Positions 1-6,026 of a DNA stretch of 11,470 bases are shown in pieces (the first letter of the stretch is position 1; the number at the start of each line of letters is the position of its first letter). The notes under the pieces are model-generated. The model was not told the DNA's origin. It was given only the letters and a program-made list of their open reading frames with translations, and searched no databases. The DNA is taken from assembly GCA_003564775.1 (NCBI GenBank), contig PXEI01000227.1:1-11470 (forward strand), read 5' to 3'. Origin of the DNA: Spirochaetaceae bacterium (GTDB lineage Bacteria; Spirochaetota; Spirochaetia; DSM-27196; SLAA01). The position numbers and the translations under genes are program-made.

Positions 1-794
1 ACGAGTGGGTGAATTCCAGCGAGCACGAAACCGTGAGCTACGCGGCGCTGCCGCCCGGGACTTTCCGCTTCCAGGTAGAGGCTGTTCATTCGGTCGATGG
101 AACCAGAGGCGCTTTTGCAGAGGTCGAGGTTATAGTGCCTGAGTACTGGTGGCGATCTGTGCCAGCACGAGTTGGGTATGTGATTGCCGGTGTGCTTGTT
201 GTTCTTGCGCTTGTACGACTGCGGGAAACCAAGGTGTTGCTGTCGGCCAACTCCGAGCTCGAAAGAAGCAACTCCTTGCTTGAAGTTGCAAACCTGGAAC
301 TCACACGACTCTCAATCCACGACCCCCTCACCGGGCTTTTCAATCGGCGCTACTTTGAAGAGCATTTTGCATTCGAAATAGTACGGGCACGACGGGAGGC
401 CTCGCCAATTACCTTGCTTCTGCTGGATATTGACCACTTCAAGATCTACAACGATCAAAACGGACACATAGCCGGTGACCGTTGTCTGCAGGCTGTTTCC
501 AACGTGCTCAAGTCAGTTGTACGCCGACCCGGTGACTTTGCGTCGCGTTACGGGGGCGAGGAGCTGTTGGTTGTTCTCCCGACTACCGACGAACAAGGCG
601 CAGAAAAAATTGCCGAGGTGGTTCATGATCGAATCCGTCGCTCCACGCCGGTGACCGCCAGCATTGGATTGTGTGTGCTCGTGCCTGATGGAGATATCGA
701 TCTTGATGCCTTTGTGTCCCGAGCGGACCACGCCCTGTACCAGGCAAAGCACGAGGGGCGTAACTGTACACGAATCTGGCGTGCTCCGAGCTAA
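1..794 (+). CDS. Sensor diguanylate cyclase (Y_Y_Y domain, membrane helix, GGDEF), 5' end outside window
   Basis: This is the C-terminal part of a membrane-bound enzyme that makes cyclic di-GMP from two GTP. The reading frame is open to the left edge, and the codons before the first possible GTG start (base 9) continue the same domain, so the gene begins upstream. Numbering from that GTG, residues 1-45 look like the end of a Y_Y_Y domain (LPPGTFRFQVEA), the periplasmic module that usually follows two-component-type beta-propellers. A single membrane helix lies at about 54-71 and a short coiled-coil linker at 72-100. The GGDEF domain runs from about 101 to the end, with DPLTGLFNRRYF at 105-116, DIDHFK at about 140-145, and an active-site loop GGEEL at 182-186. 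An RxxD inhibitory site (RPGD, 173-176) lies exactly five residues before GGEEL, so product inhibition is expected. The substrate-contacting residues look intact, so it is probably active. The sensed signal is unknown. The stop codon overlaps the stop of convergent ilvD. Confidence 0.9.
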   Translation, partial: EWVNSSEHETVSYAALPPGTFRFQVEAVHSVDGTRGAFAEVEVIVPEYWWRSVPARVGYVIAGVLVVLALVRLRETKVLLSANSELERSNSLLEVANLELTRLSIHDPLTGLFNRRYFEEHFAFEIVRARREASPITLLLLDIDHFKIYNDQNGHIAGDRCLQAVSNVLKSVVRRPGDFASRYGGEELLVVLPTTDEQGAEKIAEVVHDRIRRSTPVTASIGLCVLVPDGDIDLDAFVSRADHALYQAKHEGRNCTRIWRAPS

Positions 795-2617
795 AACCGG
801 CGACGAACAGCGCCCAGATCCGCGCCGCTCACGAGTTCTGAGTAGGCTCGGAGGGACTGCGGTACATCTCTCCGGCGGTCAGGACAGAAACTCTGTTTGC
901 CTTTGCTCTCTTCCTGAGTTCGTCGTGCTTTCAGCTCGTCGTCGGTGAGTTTCACCTGCATCAACCGTGACGGAATATCAATCTCAATGATATCACCTTC
1001 ACGAACAAGCCCAATCTCGCCACCTGCGGCCGCCTCGGGCGAAACGTGTCCAATGGATAGCCCGGAGGTGCCACCGGAAAAGCGACCGTCGGTTACCAGG
1101 GCGCAGGCTTTACCAAGCCCCACGGCCTTTATGTAACTGGTGGGATACAGCATCTCTTGCATGCCGGGTCCACCTTTAGGGCCTTCGTAGACAATTACAA
1201 TGACATCACCGGCGGCAATCTTGCCCTCAAGAATTGCGTCGCAGGCGGCGTCCTGTGAATGGAACACTCGTGCCGGACCAGAAAACCTAAGCAAAGACTC
1301 ATCAACACCGGCCGTTTTTACGACACAACCGCGTTTGGCGATATTGCCGAACAGGATTGCGAGCCCACCATCGGCCGCGTAGGCGTTCTCACCGTTACGA
1401 ATACATCCGTTCTGCCGGTCAAGGTCCAGCTCCTCGTACCGGGTATCCTGACCTCCGAGTTCAAGGCTTGGGACTCCAGCTGGCGACGCTTTGAACAGGG
1501 CATTGGCCTCCGGTAGTGAGCTTGAGCGCTTGACGTCATAATGGGATATTGCGGAACCGAGGGTAAGTCCGTCGGCACGTTGGGTCTCAAGGTTGATCAG
1601 ACCAAGTCGTTCGAGCTCGCCCATGATGGCAAGGATTCCACCTGCTCGGTGTACATCCTCCATGTGGTACGAAGAGCTTGGCGCTACCTTGCATAGGCAG
1701 GGTGTTGTTCGGGAGAGACGATCTATGTCCTCCAGTGTGAACTTGACTTCGGCCTCCTGAGCAATAGCTAGCAGGTGGAGTACCGTGTTTGTGGATCCGC
1801 CCATGGCAATATCAAGGGTCATTGCGTTGAGAAAGTCCGCACGAGTTGAGATGCGCCGCGGCAGAACCGAGTCCATACCTTCGTCGTAGTACTCGTGTGC
1901 CATGGCCACAATCCGATCAGCGGCAGTCTCAAAGAGCGCCAGACGTTCAGCATGTGTTGCTACCACGGTTCCGTTTCCGGGTAGTGAAAGGCCCAGGGCT
2001 TCTGTGAGACAGTTCATTGAGTTGGCGGTGAACATGCCGCTGCAGGAACCGCAGGTCGGGCAGGCGGCAAGTTCCACCTCTCGGAGTGCCTCGTCGTTTA
2101 CGCTTGGATCACCGGCCATGACCATGGCGTCTATGAGGTCATAGCGTTGCTCACCAACGCGACCAGCCTCCATCGGCCCACCCGAAACGAATATAGTTGG
2201 AATGTTCAGTCGCATCGCTGCCATCATCATTCCCGGTGTGATCTTGTCGCAGTTGCTGATACAGATCAGGGCGTCCGCTCTATGGGCGTTCACCATGTAC
2301 TCAACGCTGTCGGCAATAAGTTCACGTGAGGGGAGAGAGTACAACATCCCGTCATGCCCCATCGCAATTCCATCGTCTATGGCAATTGTATTGAACTCTG
2401 CTGCAAAGAGCCCAGCGTTCTCAATGCGAGTCTTGATAAGTTGACCAACCTCATGTAGATGCACGTGGCCAGGGACGAACTGAGTGAATGAGTTGGCAAT
2501 AGCAATAATCGGCTTGCCGAAATGTTCTTCGCGCATGCCGTTTGCTCGCCAGAGTGACCGAGCACCGGCCATTCGCCGACCTTGAGTGGTAGTGTTGCTT
2601 CGCAGAGGATAGCCCAT
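791..2617 (-). CDS. ilvD: Dihydroxy-acid dehydratase
   Basis: IlvD removes water from 2,3-dihydroxy-isovalerate and 2,3-dihydroxy-3-methylvalerate, the third common step of valine and isoleucine synthesis, in the cytoplasm. The 608-residue product is collinear with E. coli IlvD over its whole length. Visible landmarks are TTTQGRRMAGARSLWRA near the N terminus, SFTQFVPGHVHL (43-54), DDGIAMGH (81-88), SNCDKITPG (121-129) with cluster ligand Cys123 and the presumed carbamylated Lys125, ACPTCGSCSGMF (185-196), and GRFSGGTSG (511-519) with the catalytic Ser514. Position 49-50 is Pro-Gly rather than the Cys seen in three-cysteine [2Fe-2S] dehydratases, so the oxygen-labile E. coli-like cluster type is inferred. 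The ATG at 2617 was chosen over an in-frame ATG at 2665 because AAGGAG lies 6 bases before it and homologues begin here. No other branched-chain amino acid gene is present in the window. It follows the zinc-ribbon gene by 110 bases on the same strand and may be co-transcribed with it. Confidence 0.97.
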   Translation of the reverse strand: MGYPLRSNTTTQGRRMAGARSLWRANGMREEHFGKPIIAIANSFTQFVPGHVHLHEVGQLIKTRIENAGLFAAEFNTIAIDDGIAMGHDGMLYSLPSRELIADSVEYMVNAHRADALICISNCDKITPGMMMAAMRLNIPTIFVSGGPMEAGRVGEQRYDLIDAMVMAGDPSVNDEALREVELAACPTCGSCSGMFTANSMNCLTEALGLSLPGNGTVVATHAERLALFETAADRIVAMAHEYYDEGMDSVLPRRISTRADFLNAMTLDIAMGGSTNTVLHLLAIAQEAEVKFTLEDIDRLSRTTPCLCKVAPSSSYHMEDVHRAGGILAIMGELERLGLINLETQRADGLTLGSAISHYDVKRSSSLPEANALFKASPAGVPSLELGGQDTRYEELDLDRQNGCIRNGENAYAADGGLAILFGNIAKRGCVVKTAGVDESLLRFSGPARVFHSQDAACDAILEGKIAAGDVIVIVYEGPKGGPGMQEMLYPTSYIKAVGLGKACALVTDGRFSGGTSGLSIGHVSPEAAAGGEIGLVREGDIIEIDIPSRLMQVKLTDDELKARRTQEESKGKQSFCPDRRRDVPQSLRAYSELVSGADLGAVRRRF

Positions 2618-2623
2618 CGCGTT

Positions 2624-2629
2624 CTCCTT
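2624..2629 (-). promoter_or_regulatory. Ribosome binding site of ilvD
   Basis: AAGGAG on the minus strand, 6 bases before the ATG at 2617. It decides between this start and the in-frame ATG 16 codons upstream (2665), which has no comparable site. Confidence 0.8.
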
Positions 2630-2691
2630 ATGTTTCCGAATGAAAGGCGTGGCGGGGAGGATCATGCTGCTCTAGGTCGGTGTGCGGATGT

Positions 2692-2713
2692 CTACGAATA
2701 CCTGTGTTCGCAG
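2692..2713 (-). other. Weak hairpin between the zinc-ribbon gene and ilvD
   Basis: On the minus strand CTGCGAA and TTCGTAG can pair (7 base pairs, one a G-U wobble) around an 8-base loop, just after the stop of the zinc-ribbon gene. No T-run follows, so it is not a standard intrinsic terminator. It may be chance, or a processing or pausing structure. The rest of the 110-base gap shows no convincing promoter, T-box or attenuator. Confidence 0.2.
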
Positions 2714-2727
2714 CGTCCGCGCATCTC

Positions 2728-3270
2728 TTAGTCCTGGGGCTCGAAAAACTCCTCGGTGTCGGCATTGTGGTTTTCCAGAATGCTCGCCAATGGATCCGGT
2801 TGTTTCAAGTGTTCAGTAATATGAAGGTACCTGAGCGACGCCTGATCAGCAGCTTTCACGGCAGCTGAATCTTGTTCGTACTCATGGTACTGTGTGAGTT
2901 CGTTATAGAGTTTTTCGAAACGGCGGCTCCACATGCGTTCTGCTCGTTGATGCCGCAGAAGATGGGAAAGGAGGTCTGAGCGATCTATACCCAGAAGGTC
3001 TTTTTCTGCGGAGTTTACATCGTTGTAGATTCCCGTCAGGAGACTTTGCCAGATAGTGAGGTAGACCGTTTGCTCACTACTGCGGCACTTGGGGCAGAAA
3101 ATCTGCTCGGTTATGATACCGGTAATTACCGGGGACGGTTCTATAATATCCCCTACGCGATACTCCTCTAGATGCTGGCCGAACTGTTTGGTCTGCAGCG
3201 ACTCAATAAGGGCTCCGCAGGCCGTACAATGGGTAACCTTCTCAAGCAGGATCGTATCAAACATTCCCAT
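2728..3270 (-). CDS. Double-CxxC zinc-ribbon protein of unknown function
   Basis: A 180-residue predicted cytoplasmic protein with no signal peptide or membrane helix. The N-terminal third carries two cysteine pairs, CTAC (Cys15, Cys18) and CPKC (Cys59, Cys62), spaced as in a zinc ribbon. Around them is a pattern I associate with a poorly characterised group of small bacterial and phage proteins: MGMFDT at the start, then CxxCG, QTK (26-28) and EYRVGD (36-41). The remaining two thirds (about 80-180) are mostly charged and look helical, with a basic stretch at 105-120 (RHQRAERMWSRRFEKLY) and an acidic tail. The ATG at 3270 is preceded by GGAGGT at 4 bases, which favours it over an upstream in-frame start at 3294. 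It lies between the DUF1007 gene (83 bases upstream) and ilvD (110 bases downstream). A zinc-binding, possibly nucleic-acid- or protein-binding role is only inference. Confidence 0.8.
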   Translation of the reverse strand: MGMFDTILLEKVTHCTACGALIESLQTKQFGQHLEEYRVGDIIEPSPVITGIITEQIFCPKCRSSEQTVYLTIWQSLLTGIYNDVNSAEKDLLGIDRSDLLSHLLRHQRAERMWSRRFEKLYNELTQYHEYEQDSAAVKAADQASLRYLHITEHLKQPDPLASILENHNADTEEFFEPQD

Positions 3271-3274
3271 GGGG

Positions 3275-3280
3275 ACCTCC
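3275..3280 (-). promoter_or_regulatory. Ribosome binding site of the zinc-ribbon gene
   Basis: GGAGGT on the minus strand, 4 bases before the ATG at 3270. A strong Shine-Dalgarno match that fixes the start at MGMFDT. Confidence 0.75.
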
Positions 3281-3301
3281 ACATTCTTCGTCACGCCTCA
3301 A

Positions 3302-3330
3302 ATAATGAAGCATCTTGGCGGAATTCGCAA
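3302..3330 (-). promoter_or_regulatory. Candidate sigma-70-type promoter of the zinc-ribbon gene
   Basis: On the minus strand TTGCGA (3330-3325) and CATTAT (3307-3302) are separated by 17 bases. Each matches four of six consensus positions. Transcription would start near 3295, giving a leader of about 25 bases that contains the ribosome binding site. This would let the zinc-ribbon gene, and perhaps ilvD, be expressed separately from the DUF1007 gene. The call rests on pattern matching alone. Confidence 0.35.
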
Positions 3331-3353
3331 GAGCAGAAACGAGTCTGAGTAAG

Positions 3354-4040
3354 CTATGGCCGACGAAGTTCAACGTGAACTTCGTATGGATAGGTAACGC
3401 CGCTGTACTCAACATTTTCACGTGCTCCTGTGGTATCTGTTGCATCAAACTCAATCCTTCTGCCTCGGTCCCGGCGTATCTCAACCCGTTTTTCAATTGG
3501 AGAGTCTGAGATGCTTTGCACAGGGTCTGTTTCGTGAAACGCTATGTCGGTGAAGAAGGTGTGATCGTACATCTGAATGCGCAAGCTTTCATACTCGGAT
3601 GACAGTTGAACCTGGTAGGGGACGAAAAAGCGATATACTATTCGTCCGTTCCGCATGAAGGCCGTGAAGTTCTCCACCCGGTCGGTGGGGATGCGGTTGC
3701 CGTCATGCACCACGAATACAAAGTAGTTGTAGTACTGAAGATTGGAGAAGGCTCCTTGTTCAATGGCCCGGATCTGGTCTCGGCTGAACTCACCTTCACG
3801 AGGCACGCGGAAGTCTAGAACGATCATAGAGGTGAAGAGGCGGTCGAACTCCCATTCAGCCCAGAAGCCCTTTAACTGTGTCTCGTTGTAATCCAGTTGA
3901 ACCCGCGCATCTATAAACACATGTGGGTGCCCAAGAAGTGGGGTTGGAAGAAGCACAAGGAACACTACTGCTACTGTTAAGGTTGTTCGGCTGTGAAGGC
4001 GACTGATAGATCGCCAGCAATCGACGGCATGTGGTTTCAC
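3354..4040 (-). CDS. Secreted DUF1007 family protein
   Basis: A 228-residue protein with an export signal: basic residues up to about 18, a hydrophobic core at 21-36 (LTVAVVFLVLLPTPLLG), and likely cleavage just before HPHVFIDA (38-45). The HPHV(W/F)(I/V)DA start of the mature chain is the hallmark of DUF1007, and the following WAEWEFDRLFTSMIVLDF and GAFSNLQYYNYF segments also fit. The family is described as periplasmic and is often encoded next to, or fused to, nickel/cobalt-type metal transporters, so a metal-handling role is possible. No such transporter is in this window. The acidic EF-hand-like loop common after the first DF motif is degraded here (DFRVPREGEFSRDQ). The GTG at 4040 is the only usable in-frame start before a stop codon about 20 bases upstream, and no good Shine-Dalgarno precedes it. 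It is divergent from the phosphate transporter gene. Confidence 0.87.
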   Translation of the reverse strand: MKPHAVDCWRSISRLHSRTTLTVAVVFLVLLPTPLLGHPHVFIDARVQLDYNETQLKGFWAEWEFDRLFTSMIVLDFRVPREGEFSRDQIRAIEQGAFSNLQYYNYFVFVVHDGNRIPTDRVENFTAFMRNGRIVYRFFVPYQVQLSSEYESLRIQMYDHTFFTDIAFHETDPVQSISDSPIEKRVEIRRDRGRRIEFDATDTTGARENVEYSGVTYPYEVHVELRRP

Positions 4041-4047
4041 ATGCTCA

Positions 4048-4053
4048 AGTATA
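4048..4053 (-). promoter_or_regulatory. Candidate -10 box of the DUF1007 gene
   Basis: TATACT on the minus strand (five of six consensus positions). With the usual 6-7 base discriminator, transcription would begin at about 4042-4040, that is at the GTG start codon itself, implying a leaderless message. A recognisable -35 is lacking (the position holds a T-rich run, TTTTTC), so the site is uncertain. Confidence 0.35.
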
Positions 4054-4134
4054 ACGCATCAGGTCGTTTGGAAAAAGGGATAGCGGAAAAGCGGGTCGCG
4101 CTACCGGATGTCCCCTGACGGACCTAAGGTAGTG

Positions 4135-4164
4135 TTGTACGGTGTGTTAGATTTCTGTTAGGAT
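4135..4164 (+). promoter_or_regulatory. Candidate extended -10 promoter of the phosphate transporter gene
   Basis: TTGTAC (4135-4140) lies 18 bases before TAGGAT (4159-4164), which is preceded by TG at 4156-4157 in the extended -10 position. A start near 4171 would give a leader of about 105 bases. No Pho-box-like direct repeat was evident. The rest of the 236-base divergent region (4041-4276) shows no other clear feature. Confidence 0.3.
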
Positions 4165-4276
4165 TCGGGTTGTCAGGAACAGCCGGACACCAATCGCTCC
4201 ACCATGGAGATTGACCCTCTGCAAACTGGGCGGACTACTTCCATGGACAAAACTACACAAGGCAGGTTCGCATACA

Positions 4277-6025
4277 ATGGGTTTTGTGTACCAGTTTCTG
4301 CACATTCTAGGTAGCCTTGGATTACTGGTTTTCGGCATGCGTCTCTTAAGTGAGGGCATACAGCGCGCCGCTGGCGACCGGCTGCAAGCGATTCTTCACC
4401 TGCTTACTACCAATCGTTTCACGGCAATCTTCACGGGCTTTCTTATTACCGTTCTGGTGCAGTCCTCCTCGGCCTCTACCGTCATGATTGTCAGCTTTGT
4501 AAATGCTTCATTGCTGACCTTGACTCAGGCTATCGGGGCCATCATGGGCGCGAATATTGGAACCACAGTCACCGGTTGGATTGTCGCGGTGTTTGGATTC
4601 AGCGTAAACATCTCTGGTGCTGCACTACCAGCCATTGGTATCGGCGCGGTACTTGTCTTTAATAAGAAACTGCGTCGGACTGATGTTGGGGAGGTTTTCA
4701 TAGGTTTTGGCCTGTTGTTTCTGGGTCTGAGCTTCCTGAAGGACGCCGTGCCCGACATCGGCGCAAATCCGGAGTTGCTTGAGCGCATAGCGAGCCTGGG
4801 TGGGCACGGGTTTTTGTCTATTCTGCTGTTCTTGCTCTTTGGAGCGCTACTCACTGTGATTGTGCAGTCATCTTCTGCTGCGGTCACTATTACCCTGACC
4901 ATGGCATTTGCTGGCTGGATCGACTTCCCAACCTCTGCGGCAATCATCCTGGGTGAGAACATCGGCACCACAATAACCGCAAATCTTGCGGCGATGGGGG
5001 GCTCTCGGAACGGTGTTCGGGCAGCTCGTGCACATCTGCTCTTCAATGTGGTTGGCGTGTTGTGGATGCTTGCATTCTTTCCATTCTTTCTTCGGCTCGT
5101 AGACATCATAGTTCCCGGTTCACCGTATGACCTTTCGGTGATTCATGTTCTCCCTGCCCATCTTGCTATGTTTCACACCGTGTTCAACCTTCTCAACACC
5201 CTTGTGTTTGTCGGGTTTATTCCCCTGCTCGCACGACTTACGGTGCGGCTTGTTCCAGGTTCCGATGAACATGATCTGAACGGGCCTTACGTGCTTCCTG
5301 TGCAGTCACGCTATGCGCAAGGTACCGTTGAGTTGTATCTCATGGAAGTGCGTCACGAGATAGTGCGAATGGCCGGGATTGTTGAGACCATGATTCAAAG
5401 CGCATGGGCACTTTTTGAGAACCCAGATGCTGAAGACGCGGACAAGCGCCTGGAAGCATGCCGCATTGAAGAAGAGTACACAGATCAGATGCAGGAACAA
5501 CTGTCGGCGTTCCTGGCAAGGTTTTCTACAGAGAGCCTCAGCGATGCCACAGCGACCTCTATTGCTTCCTTGCTTCGAATCATTGATGAGTTAGAAGGCA
5601 TTGCGGACAGTAGTTACAATGTCGCGCTCATTGCAGACCGACGTCGCAGAAAGAAGCTCAAGGTTGGCGAAGCGGCAATGGAGGAACTGCGCCCCTATGC
5701 CGAGTTGGTGCAGGAGTTTGTAGGCTTTATTGACGGACGAATGCTGGACACGATAGATGACGAGGCGCTTCAGCAGGCCCATGGCATAGAACGTTCAATA
5801 AACAAGTATCGTAACAAGCTGAAGAAGTCGGCCCGCAAGCGCATTCAGAAAGGTGCGGACGTGAGGGCCGAGCTCGTTGTCATTGATATAGTTGGTCACT
5901 TTGAGCACATGGGCGACTACTCACTGAACGTTGCGCAGGCGCTCCGTCAAATGAACCCGCGGAGGACCATGCAGGCGAGCCTTCGCCTGGCGCCTGAAGG
6001 GTCTCCTCCGCAGGACGAATCCTGA
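4277..6025 (+). CDS. Na+/phosphate cotransporter with C-terminal PhoU-like domain
   Basis: An inner-membrane carrier of the NptA/YjbB (PNaS) family that couples phosphate movement to sodium. The 582-residue product has the two inverted halves typical of the family. Each carries a QSSSA motif (62-66 and 197-201) followed by a GANIGTT or GENIGTT motif (91-97 and 226-232). Several hydrophobic helices fill residues 5-330. Residues about 345-560 form a soluble, helical, charged PhoU-like domain, ending near HFEHMGDYSLNVAQAL. The ATG at 4277 was chosen because LGLLVFGMRLLSEGIQ then falls at the expected place near the N terminus, and AAGGCAGG lies about 10 bases before it. A TTG at 4211 would only add 22 atypical residues. 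The direction of transport (uptake or efflux) cannot be read from sequence. The gene stops one base before the stop of convergent copA. Confidence 0.93.
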   Translation: MGFVYQFLHILGSLGLLVFGMRLLSEGIQRAAGDRLQAILHLLTTNRFTAIFTGFLITVLVQSSSASTVMIVSFVNASLLTLTQAIGAIMGANIGTTVTGWIVAVFGFSVNISGAALPAIGIGAVLVFNKKLRRTDVGEVFIGFGLLFLGLSFLKDAVPDIGANPELLERIASLGGHGFLSILLFLLFGALLTVIVQSSSAAVTITLTMAFAGWIDFPTSAAIILGENIGTTITANLAAMGGSRNGVRAARAHLLFNVVGVLWMLAFFPFFLRLVDIIVPGSPYDLSVIHVLPAHLAMFHTVFNLLNTLVFVGFIPLLARLTVRLVPGSDEHDLNGPYVLPVQSRYAQGTVELYLMEVRHEIVRMAGIVETMIQSAWALFENPDAEDADKRLEACRIEEEYTDQMQEQLSAFLARFSTESLSDATATSIASLLRIIDELEGIADSSYNVALIADRRRRKKLKVGEAAMEELRPYAELVQEFVGFIDGRMLDTIDDEALQQAHGIERSINKYRNKLKKSARKRIQKGADVRAELVVIDIVGHFEHMGDYSLNVAQALRQMNPRRTMQASLRLAPEGSPPQDES

Positions 6026-6026
6026 A

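Noticed and set aside
405..408. Reading the ligase hinge (residues 405-408, GRVK followed by Ala) as a defective adenylation enzyme
   Set aside because: Coordinates here are residue numbers of the ligase. A lysine at the hinge is usual for long-chain acyl-CoA synthetases and the next position varies, so the enzyme looks intact.
2618..2665. A 16-residue N-terminal extension of ilvD (start at 2665), or a leader peptide for attenuation
   Set aside because: The frame runs into ilvD without a stop, has no run of Ile, Leu or Val codons and no Shine-Dalgarno; the ATG at 2617 has AAGGAG and matches homologues.
2618..2727. T-box riboswitch or Leu/Ile/Val attenuator upstream of ilvD
   Set aside because: The gap is only 110 bases, shows no T-box-like conserved segment, and has no terminator hairpin with a T-run.
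4211..4276. Upstream TTG start of the phosphate transporter
   Set aside because: It would add 22 residues not expected before the first membrane segment; the ATG at 4277 gives the family's normal N terminus.
4525..5109. 194-residue open frame on the minus strand inside the phosphate transporter gene
   Set aside because: Its composition (runs of Ser, Thr, Pro, Arg) is typical of the complement of membrane-protein codons, and it covers conserved motifs of the real gene.
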